A DNA stretch of 33,269 nucleotides from CAZXVW01 sp964644025 (GCA_964644025.1 CAZXVW010000025.1:1-33269), one strand, 5' to 3'; numbered from the stretch's first letter, positions 23,894 to 32,873 are shown. Made by a program: numbers and translations. Notes: generated by a model from the letters alone, not told the origin.

Positions 23894-25573
23894 CTACGGC
23901 GATACGCCGCTGGCGGCCCCCAGGTTCTTCACCCGGTCACCGCCGAACAGCGTCCAGCCGGTGCGGCTCTTGCCGGAAGGGTCGCCGAGAACGAGTTCCC
24001 AGACCACCTCTGGTGGGCTGGTATGGGTGTACTCGCGGATCCGCGTCCAGAAATCCAGTTGCAGGGCGTTGCGCCAATTGAACCTGCCGATATGAGGCGG
24101 CGGGATCAGGGCGCCATAATGGACCAGGATGTTGCCCGTCTCCGGCATCCAGTCCACATCCCCCATCGCGAAGCTGAGCACCGCATCCGGTCCGGGGCCT
24201 TCGGACTGCCACAATTGCTTCACGGTCATCGCCTTTTCGTCGATGGCGTATTCGACGGCCCGGCTGTAGGTTTTGGCCGGGGGCACCGGCGGGGTAAAAG
24301 GGAATGCTTCGTAGTCGCCGTTGTCGAAGATCACCAGCGTTCCCTTCGGGGTCCAGTTCACGGCGTGCTCCTGGTAAAACCAGCGGAACGGTGACCCGAG
24401 CGGCTTCAGCAGCAAGGGTTTCAGCTTCGCTGGCCACCCGACCGGCGGCCCCAGGATCCACCGGATCTCGCCGCTGGGGCGCGCGATTTTGACGATGGCG
24501 CTCTGGACCCGCATGTTTACCAGCAGCGAATCGTCCCGCGGATCATAGACGAGCGAGTTCGCGTGGGTCCAATCCACCGTTTCGGGGAAGCCCCGGCGAG
24601 CCCAGTACGGGCTGAACGTCTCATAGCCGATCCGGAACGGATCGAGGTGATCGAAGGCTTTCCAGCGCCAGACTTCTTTACCCTCACGGGTAAACTCGAT
24701 GATCTCATCGCCCATCACGTCTTGCCGTTTGCGGGGCGCCTTGGGGTCATATTCGCTGGTGTAGTAGTTGTCGATCTCGTGTTTCTCCACTCCCAGAACG
24801 ACGAAATGTCCGTTGGGGAGTTCATCGATGTCGTGGTGGAAGGCCAGCGTATCGATCGGGATGGCTCCCTGGACCGGGCCTTGCGGCCGCCCGCTGGCAT
24901 ACCATTGGGCGACGACGTTGCCGAGCATGTCGATCTCGACCGCGCGGTAATCCTGGGTCACGAACAGAACGTGTCCGTTTTGGAGCCGCTCCAGGTCGCT
25001 GATCCGCGAGTTGGTGCGGTAGTACCAGACCGGCACGCCGTCGGCATCGACCGCCAGCAACATCCCGAAACTGGCGCCGAAGCCCTGATCCCCGACCTTC
25101 CGGCGCCGCGGGTTGAACAGGGTGAAGCCGGGTTCCATCCTGTCGGTTTTCTCCACGGTAATCCGGATGGGAGGAAATTCATCGGGGTCGGAAGGCAGAG
25201 GGGGTGTCTTGAACTCGAGCACCCGAGGCGCCTGGGCCGCGTTGCCATCCGCATCGCGAATCGATACCCGGATCTCGTGTTTGCGGTCCGGCCGCATACC
25301 GATGACCGCGAGGCCTTTGCGCGGGTCATGGGAGGCATTGTAGTTCAGATCCCAGGCGTGCTTGCCGTCGGTAACGTGGATCGTGGTGGTTACCGGCCGG
25401 TCAGCGGCGAAACGCACCACGGCCGCCAGCGGGACCGCCGGGTTGGGATTTGCGATGACCGTCGGTGCCTCGGTGAATGCCGGTGCCCGGGAACATCCGG
25501 ACGCAACCAGCAAGAGCGCCACCGCGCTCGACCCCGCCGCAACCCGCTTCAAGAATCTACTGGGAATGAACAT
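23894..25573 (-). CDS. Arylsulfotransferase-like (ASST) lipoprotein
   Basis: A 559-aa exported protein. The ATG at 25573 has an AGGAG site. The signal peptide ends in a lipobox (VASGC, Cys27), so it should be lipid-anchored. An N-terminal Ig-like domain (about 35-140) precedes a beta-propeller of the aryl-sulfate sulfotransferase family. Conserved His-rich strands are visible: FHHDIDELPNGHFVVLG, DWTHANSLVYDPRDDSLLVNMR, YQEHAVNWTPKGTLVIFDNG and MGDVDWMPETGNILVHYG. The family moves sulfate between phenols through a sulfo-His intermediate. Many members in soil bacteria are uncharacterised, so the substrate is unknown. A sulfatase gene lies further along this window but not next to it. Confidence 0.87.
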   Translation of the reverse strand: MFIPSRFLKRVAAGSSAVALLLVASGCSRAPAFTEAPTVIANPNPAVPLAAVVRFAADRPVTTTIHVTDGKHAWDLNYNASHDPRKGLAVIGMRPDRKHEIRVSIRDADGNAAQAPRVLEFKTPPLPSDPDEFPPIRITVEKTDRMEPGFTLFNPRRRKVGDQGFGASFGMLLAVDADGVPVWYYRTNSRISDLERLQNGHVLFVTQDYRAVEIDMLGNVVAQWYASGRPQGPVQGAIPIDTLAFHHDIDELPNGHFVVLGVEKHEIDNYYTSEYDPKAPRKRQDVMGDEIIEFTREGKEVWRWKAFDHLDPFRIGYETFSPYWARRGFPETVDWTHANSLVYDPRDDSLLVNMRVQSAIVKIARPSGEIRWILGPPVGWPAKLKPLLLKPLGSPFRWFYQEHAVNWTPKGTLVIFDNGDYEAFPFTPPVPPAKTYSRAVEYAIDEKAMTVKQLWQSEGPGPDAVLSFAMGDVDWMPETGNILVHYGALIPPPHIGRFNWRNALQLDFWTRIREYTHTSPPEVVWELVLGDPSGKSRTGWTLFGGDRVKNLGAASGVSP

Positions 25574-25698
25574 CTCTTGCTCCTTTCCGGAACCCTCGTC
25601 TGGTCCGTATTCGCCGGTGCAAGCACGGCAAATGCTGCTACGAGGAGAACAGCGAGCACACCGAGAAATGGAGCAGGCGAGTGGCGTGCGACTCTCAT
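25549..25698 (-). CDS. Possible 49-aa membrane/exported small protein
   Basis: ATG 25698 to TGA 25549 encodes MRVARHSPAPFLGVLAVLLV then AAFAVLAPANTDQTR. This is a positive N-terminus, a 19-residue hydrophobic segment and an Ala-x-Ala-like end, as in a signal peptide or a single-helix protein. It overlaps the start of the arylsulfotransferase gene by 25 bp in another frame, so it could couple translation. There is no strong ribosome binding site. It may be real or chance. Confidence 0.35.
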   Translation of the reverse strand: MRVARHSPAPFLGVLAVLLVAAFAVLAPANTDQTRVPERSKRCSFPVDS

Positions 25699-25738
25699 GG
25701 CAAGACTCTACCATGCATCGGCCTGCCGGGACTCGGAA

Positions 25739-25767
25739 TTTGTAACGGACGGGTCCATCTTTGTAAC
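25739..25767. repeat. Paired TTTGTAAC direct repeats upstream of the arylsulfotransferase
   Basis: TTTGTAAC occurs at 25739-25746 and 25760-25767, 21 bp apart, which is two helical turns. They lie about 40-70 bp upstream of the 49-aa frame. They could be a regulator binding site. Confidence 0.35.
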
Positions 25768-26034
25768 AAGCGGCGCCCAGCCGGCAACGAGCCTTTCCAG
25801 CCGCGCAACGAGCCGCACCTGAGCGAGAGCTACGGCGGCAGAGCGGCAGCGTTCCTGCTACGGCGGGAGCCGCAGAGCTGGAAGATGTCCGAATCCGGCC
25901 GGTCGCAAGATGGCTGTGGACAGACAAGAACGTGTCGCCGGGGATTGCGCGCGGACCTTGGCGAAGATTCCTAGTCTCGCGTGTCGCGATGAAGCTATCA
26001 TAAAGATGGAATTGCGGTTAGAGGTTCGAGTAGG
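25768..26034. other. Divergent intergenic region without a gene
   Basis: Together with 25699-25767 this makes about 336 bp between the minus-strand arylsulfotransferase unit and the plus-strand PDZ/ClC operon. It should contain both promoters, but I cannot place them with confidence. No gene is seen. Confidence 0.5.
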
Positions 26035-27447
26035 GTGAGGTGGCTGCTTCAGCTTCCGGTGATTCGACAGTTACACGCCAGGCGACTGCTGGCACCGCTG
26101 CTGCTGGGGCTGGTGGTCGTCGGAGTGCTGGTACAGGGTTCGCTGACAGAAAAGACGAAACCGCGGGAAAATCCCCCTGAACTCGCCATCCCTCTTCCGC
26201 CGATCGACGCCCCCACGCTGCGGCCGGACCTGGAAAAGACCCCCCTGACGTATGTGTCGGATTACTGGCTGCAGTTGGGAGAGCTGGTCAAGAACAAGCT
26301 GGTGCTGCTGGGTCCGCAAGAGATTGCCGGGATTGTGGTGGCGCCCGGCGTGGCCTTGAGCTCAATCCAGGCCGCCAGCGAGGCACTGCGGAGCAGGTCG
26401 CGGCAACAAGACGAGGGAGAGGAGACCGCCGCCGGGGCCGTGCAGGCCTCCTCGGCCTCCGGCTCCCTGGTTACGCAGCGGCTCCTGGGGATTGACGCGG
26501 AACTGGGGCTGGCGTTGTTCGCCATCAAGCAACCGCGCACCATCGGCACGTTTTCCCTGATAGAGATGAATAAACTGGCTCCGGGCAGTTATGTGGCGGC
26601 CGTGAGCCTGTCAGCCGACCGGCGCGTGCGGATCAGCCCGGGAACGATCGTTTCCCTGCGTCCTGCCAAGGCGGGCGAACCGGCCGGCACCGTGTTGGAC
26701 CTGGCCATCCCGTTTCCGGAGAACTTCCCCCCGGCCGCCATCGTGGATCTGGACGGGGCACTGGTCGGGGTGTCGATTCCTGCGGCCTCGGGCAGGAGAA
26801 CCCTCGCCGCCGACGCCATTCCGCTGATCGTGGATCGTCTCGCCATGGGCGGCTTCTGCCAGGCGATTGAAGTTGGCGAACTGAGTGAGCCGGTCAGAAA
26901 GCTGCTTGGGGTCCGCAGCGGCGTGGTGGTGGAAAGAGTGCGGGAGGCGGCTTTCGTGCCGGAGCCTTCCATCCGGGAAGGCGACATTCTACTCGCCTGG
27001 AACCGGCATCCCATCAGCACAGTGAAGGAGTTCAACGATCTTTATCACCAGGCGGAACCTGGCGCGCTGATCCCCTACCGGGTGCTGCGGGACCGGCGCA
27101 TTGTGACGGGGGCCACCCGAATGCCGGGACCGGATTGTCGGCCAGCCCCACCGCCGCTGGAGGTCTTCTCGCGGCTCGGCCTGAGCCTGGAATGGGAGGA
27201 CGGAGTATGGAAGGTTGTGCGCGTCACTGAGGACAGCCCGGCGTCGAGCGCGGGAATTCAGGCCGGCGATTCGATTCTAGGCTCCGGGGGAAGACGCTTC
27301 ACGCGCCGGGACCGAATGCCGTTCCTGAACTTTGAAAAGGGATCGCGGCCGATCGTGCTGACTATCCGGCGTGGGGACCGGGTGAAAATCGTCGCCGTCT
27401 CTCCGCTGTCGAGCAAGAAAGGGGCGGGTCCGCGGGCCTCCGGCTAA
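26035..27447 (+). CDS. Membrane-anchored HtrA-like pseudo-protease with two PDZ domains
   Basis: A 470-aa protein with one N-terminal membrane helix (about 18-35). Residues 80-275 follow the DegP/HtrA trypsin-like fold, but the catalytic sites are lost. The His strand reads VVAPGVALSSIQAA, the Asp strand LGIDAELGLALFAIKQP, and where GNSGGPL is expected there is NFPPAAIVDLDGALVGVSI. Two PDZ domains follow (about 280-365 and 378-460), with SIREGDILLAWNRHPI and GIQAGDSILGSGG. It should therefore bind protein tails or scaffold a complex without cutting. The GTG at 26035 follows GAGGT. It is the first gene of the operon with two ClC genes and ends 6 bp before the first. Confidence 0.82.
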   Translation: MRWLLQLPVIRQLHARRLLAPLLLGLVVVGVLVQGSLTEKTKPRENPPELAIPLPPIDAPTLRPDLEKTPLTYVSDYWLQLGELVKNKLVLLGPQEIAGIVVAPGVALSSIQAASEALRSRSRQQDEGEETAAGAVQASSASGSLVTQRLLGIDAELGLALFAIKQPRTIGTFSLIEMNKLAPGSYVAAVSLSADRRVRISPGTIVSLRPAKAGEPAGTVLDLAIPFPENFPPAAIVDLDGALVGVSIPAASGRRTLAADAIPLIVDRLAMGGFCQAIEVGELSEPVRKLLGVRSGVVVERVREAAFVPEPSIREGDILLAWNRHPISTVKEFNDLYHQAEPGALIPYRVLRDRRIVTGATRMPGPDCRPAPPPLEVFSRLGLSLEWEDGVWKVVRVTEDSPASSAGIQAGDSILGSGGRRFTRRDRMPFLNFEKGSRPIVLTIRRGDRVKIVAVSPLSSKKGAGPRASG

Positions 27448-27453
27448 GAGCTG

Positions 27454-28827
27454 ATGTACTTGCTGAGCAGATTCCGCCACCGGGCCACGAAATCTTCGTT
27501 TCTGCCGACGCAGAACTACCTGATCATCATCGCCATCCTCGTCGGCCTGCTCACGGGCCTCGGTTCGGTCACTTTCATTTACTTCCTGAGCGCACTGACG
27601 AATTTCGCGCAAGACCTGGTGGCAAACTACATGGAGGTCTTCGGTCCAGCCAACCTGGTGCTGCTGCCCGCCCTTGGCGCCTTGTTCGCCGGTCCACTGA
27701 TTACCCGCTTCTCCCGCGAAGCCAAGGGCCACGGCGTGCCGGAGGTGATGACGGCCCTGGCCACGGCCGGGGGACGGATTCGCAAGCGGGTCGTGATTAT
27801 CAAGGTTCTCGCTTCCGCCTTCACCATCGGCTTCGGCGGCCCCGCCGGCCGGGAAGGTCCAATGGTCCAGATCGGCGCCGGCATCGGGTCAGCGGTGGGG
27901 CAGTTGGCCAAGCTCTCGGCCCGCAATATCCGCACGCTGGTGGCCTGCGGGGCGGCGGGAGGCATCGCGGCCACATTCAACGCGCCGATCGCCGGGGCCA
28001 TCTTCGCTATGGAAGTGCTGATGCGGCGAATTCAGGCGGACTTTCTCCTGGTACTGCTGACCTCGCTCAGCTCTGCGCTGGTCGCCCGGCACTATCTGGG
28101 GAATTACCCGGCCTTCCACGCCCCACCATACGAGCTGGCCAGTCCGCGCGAGCTGCCACTCTATTTCCTGCTGGGGCTGGTGGCTGGCTTTGCCGCTATT
28201 GCTTACGTCAAGCTGCTTTACCGGACTGAGGAACGGTTTGAAAACTGGCAGTTTCCGGAATACCTGAAACCGGCCATCGGCGGTCTCATGGTAGGCCTGA
28301 TACTCCGGTTCTTCCCGCACATTTTCGGCACCGGCTTCCCGGCGATGGAATCGGCCCTTTGGGTGCGCTTCCCCTTCCACCTGCTGATCACGCTCTTCCT
28401 TATGGAGATGATCGGCAACTGCGCCACGCTGGGTTCGGGAAGCTCCGGCGGAGTGTTCGCCCCGAGCCTTTACATGGGGGCGATGTTAGGTGGCGCCTTT
28501 GGGACCGTGGCGCATATGCTGTACCCGGACTGGACCGCCGGCTCCGGAGCCTACGCGATGGTGGGGATGGCCGCATACTTCGCGGCGGCCGCCAAGGCGC
28601 CGACCACCTCGATCCTGATTCTGTTCGAGATGACGAACGACTACCGGATCGTGCTACCCCTGATGACGGCGACGGTGGCGAGCGTGGTGGTTTCGCACCG
28701 CCTCCTCACCCATAGCATTTATACGCTGAAACTTCACCGCCGGGGAATCCACTATCCTTACCAGGACGAGCCGGAGGCAAGTCCGGAGAAAGCGGGGCCG
28801 GCGCCGCAGCCTGAATCGATCGGCTGA
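27454..28827 (+). CDS. ClC-family chloride channel/transporter, channel-like, no CBS
   Basis: A 457-aa membrane protein. Selectivity-filter motifs are present: GHGVP (92-96, normally GSGIP), GREGP (132-136, gating Glu134) and GSSGGVFAP (329-337). Tyr423 in SIYTLKL fits the C-terminal filter Tyr. At the internal proton-pathway position the sequence is FAMEV, so Val188 replaces the Glu of E. coli ClC-ec1 (E203); animal ClC channels also have Val there. This suggests channel rather than antiporter behaviour, though some bacterial antiporters also lack this Glu. There are no CBS domains. It follows the PDZ gene by 6 bp. Confidence 0.9.
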   Translation: MYLLSRFRHRATKSSFLPTQNYLIIIAILVGLLTGLGSVTFIYFLSALTNFAQDLVANYMEVFGPANLVLLPALGALFAGPLITRFSREAKGHGVPEVMTALATAGGRIRKRVVIIKVLASAFTIGFGGPAGREGPMVQIGAGIGSAVGQLAKLSARNIRTLVACGAAGGIAATFNAPIAGAIFAMEVLMRRIQADFLLVLLTSLSSALVARHYLGNYPAFHAPPYELASPRELPLYFLLGLVAGFAAIAYVKLLYRTEERFENWQFPEYLKPAIGGLMVGLILRFFPHIFGTGFPAMESALWVRFPFHLLITLFLMEMIGNCATLGSGSSGGVFAPSLYMGAMLGGAFGTVAHMLYPDWTAGSGAYAMVGMAAYFAAAAKAPTTSILILFEMTNDYRIVLPLMTATVASVVVSHRLLTHSIYTLKLHRRGIHYPYQDEPEASPEKAGPAPQPESIG

Positions 28828-28899
28828 GGCGTCCGGCGCGGATTTGGAGAGTGAGCGGCGGTTCTCCGGCAATCTCAACATGTATCCTGGAAAGAGCGG

Positions 28900-30027
28900 A
28901 TGACCCTCAACAATCAAGGCCCGGTGTTCGCCAGTACAACGCCGCGCATGCTGGTGGCCGTGTTCGCGGTGATGGTGTCGCTGTTCGTGGCGACGGGCTT
29001 CCTTACCGGAAGATACCGCCGCGAGAGGCAGCTCCGCGCCGAGCGGCAATACCAGGCCGGACAGAAGCTGGCCGCCGAAGGGCAGTACGAAAAGGCCATT
29101 GACCAGTACACGGAAGCCCTGACCCTTTCCCGGGATAACCTGACTTACCGGCAAGCACTGGCTCTGGCGCTGGTGAAAGTTGGGCGCACCAACGAGGCTG
29201 AAGCCTACCTGCAGGAACTGACGCGCTCGGATCCGACCAACGGCATCGCCAACCTGATGCTGGCCCGGATCTACGCGGACCGGGGAGACTTTAGCAGCGC
29301 TTTCGATTATTATCAGCGGGCCATCTATGGCCTTTGGCCCGAAGATGCAGAGGGAAACCGTATCAAGGTCCGCTTCGAGTTGATCGAGCTGCTGGATCGG
29401 GAGGGCAAGCGGACCCAGATGACTGCCGAGCTGCTGCGACTAGTTGACGAGATCCCCGACGATCCGGCGATGAAGAAGAGGATCGGACGCCTCTTCCTGG
29501 CTGCCCAGTCCCTGGACAACGCGGCAAAGATGTTCACCGAGGTATTGAAACAGAACCCGAAAGACCCCGAGGCCTACGCCGGGCTGGGCGACGCCGAATT
29601 CGGCATGGGCCACTACCTGTCAGCCCGGACGGCCTACCGCCGGGCATTACTCTACAACCCCGAGGACCTGCAAAGCCGCAGCCAACTGGAACTGGCTACC
29701 GAGATCATCGACCTGGATCCGACCCGCCGGGGACTGGGCTCGGCCACCAAGCTGCGCCGGAGCCAGGAACTGGTGAAACGGGCCCTGGCCGCCATGGAGT
29801 ATTGCCTGCCCGAAGATCTCACCACGCTTCCGGATGCATTCCGCCAGGCGGTGGAGCAGGCGCAGAAACTCGCCAGCGGCAAACTCCGGCAGCGGCGGAC
29901 CTCGGAAGCGATGGAGGCGAACATCGCTCTGGCCGAACAATTGGAAAAGCTGAGAACGGACAACTGCGGCGTGCCGCCGGTACCGGACCGGGCGTTGGAA
30001 CTCCTGCTGAAGAAGCTGGCTGAATAG
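28900..30027 (+). CDS. Membrane-anchored TPR protein of the ClC operon
   Basis: A 375-aa protein with one N-terminal helix (about 17-36, MLVAVFAVMVSLFVATGFL) and then TPR repeats: AERQYQAGQKLAAEGQYEKAIDQYTEAL, GIANLMLARIYADRGDFSSAFDYYQRAI, and PEAYAGLGDAEFGMGHYLSARTAYRRAL. A charged helical C-terminus follows with no enzyme motif. ATG 28900 has GGAAAG upstream. Its stop codon directly abuts the ATG of the second ClC gene (TAGATG), so the products are probably made together. By the positive-inside rule the TPR part (after RYRRER) may be cytosolic, where it could contact the ClC proteins. Confidence 0.82.
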   Translation: MTLNNQGPVFASTTPRMLVAVFAVMVSLFVATGFLTGRYRRERQLRAERQYQAGQKLAAEGQYEKAIDQYTEALTLSRDNLTYRQALALALVKVGRTNEAEAYLQELTRSDPTNGIANLMLARIYADRGDFSSAFDYYQRAIYGLWPEDAEGNRIKVRFELIELLDREGKRTQMTAELLRLVDEIPDDPAMKKRIGRLFLAAQSLDNAAKMFTEVLKQNPKDPEAYAGLGDAEFGMGHYLSARTAYRRALLYNPEDLQSRSQLELATEIIDLDPTRRGLGSATKLRRSQELVKRALAAMEYCLPEDLTTLPDAFRQAVEQAQKLASGKLRQRRTSEAMEANIALAEQLEKLRTDNCGVPPVPDRALELLLKKLAE

Positions 30028-31791
30028 ATGGTACTTGGACTCTTCCCGAACCTGACCCAGAAGAAGCGCCCAGCCGGTGGTTTCTCCATGAGCGATGCGC
30101 AGCGCTTCCTGCTGCTGTCGATCATGATCGGTCTGTTCGCTGGGCTGATGGTGGTGTGCTTCCACATGGCGATCGACTTCATTGACTGGTTCGCCGTGGG
30201 CACATTGGCTGAGATGACAAACCTGGGTACGCTGCTGTCTCCCGCTATTGGCGGCACGATCGCCGCGTTCCTGGTATTCTTCGTGTTCAAGAAGGCGCGG
30301 GGCAGCGGGGTAAACCAGGCCAAGGCGGCTGTGTATATCTATGACGGTTACGTGCCCTTCTCGACGGTCATCGGCAAGTTCCTGGCATGTTCGGTGGCGA
30401 TCGGGAGCGGCAACTCCCTGGGACCCGAAGATCCGGCGCTGCAAATGGGCGCCGGGGTGGCGTCCCTGCTGGGGCGGGTGTTCCGCCTGACGCGTGAGCG
30501 GATGCGCATGATCGCGCCGGTGGGGGCCGCGGCTGGAATTGCAGCCGCCTTCAACGCGCCCATCACCGGAGTTCTGTTCGCGATGGAAGAGGTGGTGGCG
30601 GGTTGGCACACCGGCGTGCTCGGCTCCATTGTGCTGGCCTCGACGGCCGCCGTGGTAGTCGTCCGTTGGTTCCTCGGGAGTCAACCGCTGTTCGCGGTGC
30701 CCGCCTTCGAGCTGACGAATCCCCTCGAGCTGATCGTGCATGCGCTCATCGGCGTCGCCGGGGGCTTACTCGCCGTGCTCTTCATGAAAACGGTGGCCGC
30801 GTTGTTTCGCCAGAAGGCGAAGATGCCTCCCCGCGTGCGGTATCTGCTGCCCGCGGCGGCCGGCTTGCTCGTCGGCATGGCGGGGCTCTGGCTCCCCGAG
30901 GTGATGGGAGTGGGTTACGACGCCATCGACAGCGCGCTGCACAATCGCTTCCCCTGGAGCTTGCTACTGGCGCTCGGGCTGGTGAAAATCCTGGTGACGC
31001 TGGTGTGCTTCAGCGCCGGCACCCCGGGCGGAATGTTCGCTCCCACGCTGTTCGCCGGGGCAATGATCGGCGGGGCGCTCGGCTCTATTGCCCAGCACCT
31101 GCAGTTGTTTCCCACTAGCCCCACCGACGCCTACGTGCTGGTCGGCATGGGGACATTTTTCGCCGGGGTCTTTCGGGCTCCGATGACCTCTGTCTTCATG
31201 GTCTTCGAGGTCAGCGCCAGCTATGTCATCATTGCCCCGGTCTTGATCGCCAACACGGTTGCGTACCTGATCGTGAGGCGGCTGAACCGGGTTCCGTTCT
31301 TCCAAATGGTGGCCACCGCCGAAGGGCTGCACTTGCCCTCGGTGGAAGACGAGCGCGAAATGGTCCGTCTGCGCGTTGAGGACGCCATGCAGCCGGCCCA
31401 GGCTGTTTTCGGGCCGCGAACCCGGGTCGGCACGGCGCTGGAACTGATGCGGAACGCCGGCGACGAGTTCCGGCTGGTAAAGCTCGGGCACGGCCGGTGG
31501 TCGTGGGTCTGCCGGGAGGAACTCGAACAAGCCGCGCGCCAGGCCGGACCCGCTGCGGTGCTGGAAGAGGTGGCCCAGCATCCGCCCGCACCGCGCCTGT
31601 ATCCGGACATCGAGCTGGCCAATGCGCTGAAAATGATCGGCGGATACCCCGTGCTGCCCGTTGCGAGCCGCGCGAATATCAACGAACTGGTGGGCACCCT
31701 CACGCTGGAGGACATCCATCGGGCTTACGGTATCCGGGCTGACCAACCGCCTTGCCGGACCGGCAGCACCGCCAAACCGCCGCCGGGCTAA
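30028..31791 (+). CDS. ClC-family anion transporter with C-terminal CBS domains, antiporter-like
   Basis: A 587-aa protein. Residues about 25-430 are the ClC core; filter motifs are GSGVN (92-96), GPEDP (132-136, gating Glu134) and GTPGGMFAP. The internal proton position reads FAMEE with Glu188, as in H+/Cl- exchangers. The C-terminal filter Tyr is replaced by Phe (VPFFQMV). Residues about 445-580 form a CBS pair (VEDAMQPAQAVF ... LVGTLTLEDIHRAYGI), a usual nucleotide-sensing module. GSGVNQ/GPEDP is a recognisable ClC subgroup. The ATG abuts the TPR stop codon. The TAA overlaps the convergent oxidoreductase TAG by 3 bp. Confidence 0.9.
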   Translation: MVLGLFPNLTQKKRPAGGFSMSDAQRFLLLSIMIGLFAGLMVVCFHMAIDFIDWFAVGTLAEMTNLGTLLSPAIGGTIAAFLVFFVFKKARGSGVNQAKAAVYIYDGYVPFSTVIGKFLACSVAIGSGNSLGPEDPALQMGAGVASLLGRVFRLTRERMRMIAPVGAAAGIAAAFNAPITGVLFAMEEVVAGWHTGVLGSIVLASTAAVVVVRWFLGSQPLFAVPAFELTNPLELIVHALIGVAGGLLAVLFMKTVAALFRQKAKMPPRVRYLLPAAAGLLVGMAGLWLPEVMGVGYDAIDSALHNRFPWSLLLALGLVKILVTLVCFSAGTPGGMFAPTLFAGAMIGGALGSIAQHLQLFPTSPTDAYVLVGMGTFFAGVFRAPMTSVFMVFEVSASYVIIAPVLIANTVAYLIVRRLNRVPFFQMVATAEGLHLPSVEDEREMVRLRVEDAMQPAQAVFGPRTRVGTALELMRNAGDEFRLVKLGHGRWSWVCREELEQAARQAGPAAVLEEVAQHPPAPRLYPDIELANALKMIGGYPVLPVASRANINELVGTLTLEDIHRAYGIRADQPPCRTGSTAKPPPG

Positions 31792-32867
31792 AGCCGGTTC
31801 AGGGGATTTTCGCGGTACTCAAGCGGGAATTTCACGGGGCGGCCGCTGATTTGCGACTCGTACATCGCCATCGCCATTTCGATGGTCCAGCGGGCCGTCC
31901 GGCCGCCGGCCGCAGGTTCCCGGTCGTGCTCGATGGACTCCACCAGGTCGCCCACCAACAATTGGACAGCTTCCAGGACGGTCCGCGGCAGCGTTCCCGG
32001 CGGGATCGGAAACGGTTTCCACTCGGCCCCGGTCCAGGAAACCGATTCGGTGTAAAACACCTCGGGAACGTGCGCCGCGCGCACCGCGACAATGCCCTTG
32101 CTTCCGTACAGGTCAATTCCCCAGCGCTTGCCGCTCGTGTCGGAGCTGCGCTTGGAGCCGAAATAGCCCGTCAGACCGTTACCGAAGGCATACATCCCGG
32201 CGATGGCGTCACCGGCGATCAGGCCAAGCCCTTCCGGGCTCTCGGTGCGGACGTCGGCGCGCGTGATCGGGTGGCCCTTGCTTGTCACCCGGCCGAAAGC
32301 CCATGCCGGGTCGCCGGCGAACCGGCGCATGAGATCGAACGTGTGGGTGCCCAGCACCATTAAGTCCTCGCCGCCGGCGCGCGCGTCCTCCTTGCCGCGG
32401 CCCCGGATCTCCTGCAGGTCGCCGATGATGCCGTCGGCGACTTTCTGCTGGACAACATCCAGGATGGGGCAGTCCCTCATGTTGTGCGCGACGACGATCT
32501 TGACGCCGGCCCGGTCGCAAGCCTCGATGATGCGGTCGCATTCGGCCAGCGTCCGCGCCATCGGCTTGTCCATGAAAATGGAAGCGCCTACCTCGGCCGC
32601 GGCCAGCGCCATTTCCAGGTGACAATCCGGCCAGCGGGGCCCGATGACGGCAATATCCGGCCGCTCGGCGCGCAACATCTTTCCATAGTCGGAATAGGTA
32701 GCGCGCGTGCGCAGCCGCTCAGCGGCTTTTTTCAGTCCTTCGGGGTCTTCATCGGCAACGGCCACGATCTCCATGCCAGGGTAGGTGCGGACAGCCACGT
32801 CGAGCATGTGCCCGTAATTTCCCCGGCCGGTACGGCCGATTACAGCAACTCGGTATTTTCTAGCCAC
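31788..32867 (-). CDS. Gfo/Idh/MocA family oxidoreductase
   Basis: A 359-aa NAD(P)-dependent dehydrogenase. The Rossmann start VAVIGRTGRGNYG, then IVAVADEDPEGL, the family motif as DKP (MDKPMARTLAECD, usually EKP) and a catalytic-region HTFDLMRRFAGDP with GTHTFDLM are seen. The C-terminal domain has GIDLYGSKGIVAV. Members usually oxidise or epimerise sugars or inositols; the substrate here is not predictable. No Tat signal is present, so it is cytosolic. The GTG at 32867 has no ribosome binding site but a TAGAAT box 6 nt upstream. It is divergent from a sulfatase, so a shared sugar-sulfate degradation role is possible. Confidence 0.9.
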   Translation of the reverse strand: MARKYRVAVIGRTGRGNYGHMLDVAVRTYPGMEIVAVADEDPEGLKKAAERLRTRATYSDYGKMLRAERPDIAVIGPRWPDCHLEMALAAAEVGASIFMDKPMARTLAECDRIIEACDRAGVKIVVAHNMRDCPILDVVQQKVADGIIGDLQEIRGRGKEDARAGGEDLMVLGTHTFDLMRRFAGDPAWAFGRVTSKGHPITRADVRTESPEGLGLIAGDAIAGMYAFGNGLTGYFGSKRSSDTSGKRWGIDLYGSKGIVAVRAAHVPEVFYTESVSWTGAEWKPFPIPPGTLPRTVLEAVQLLVGDLVESIEHDREPAAGGRTARWTIEMAMAMYESQISGRPVKFPLEYRENPLNRL

Positions 32868-32873
32868 GGCGGT

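Noticed and set aside
23711..24394. Extension of the transposase-like frame into a 292-aa protein
   Set aside because: After about 23710 the frame has no transposase features and is mostly antisense to the arylsulfotransferase gene.
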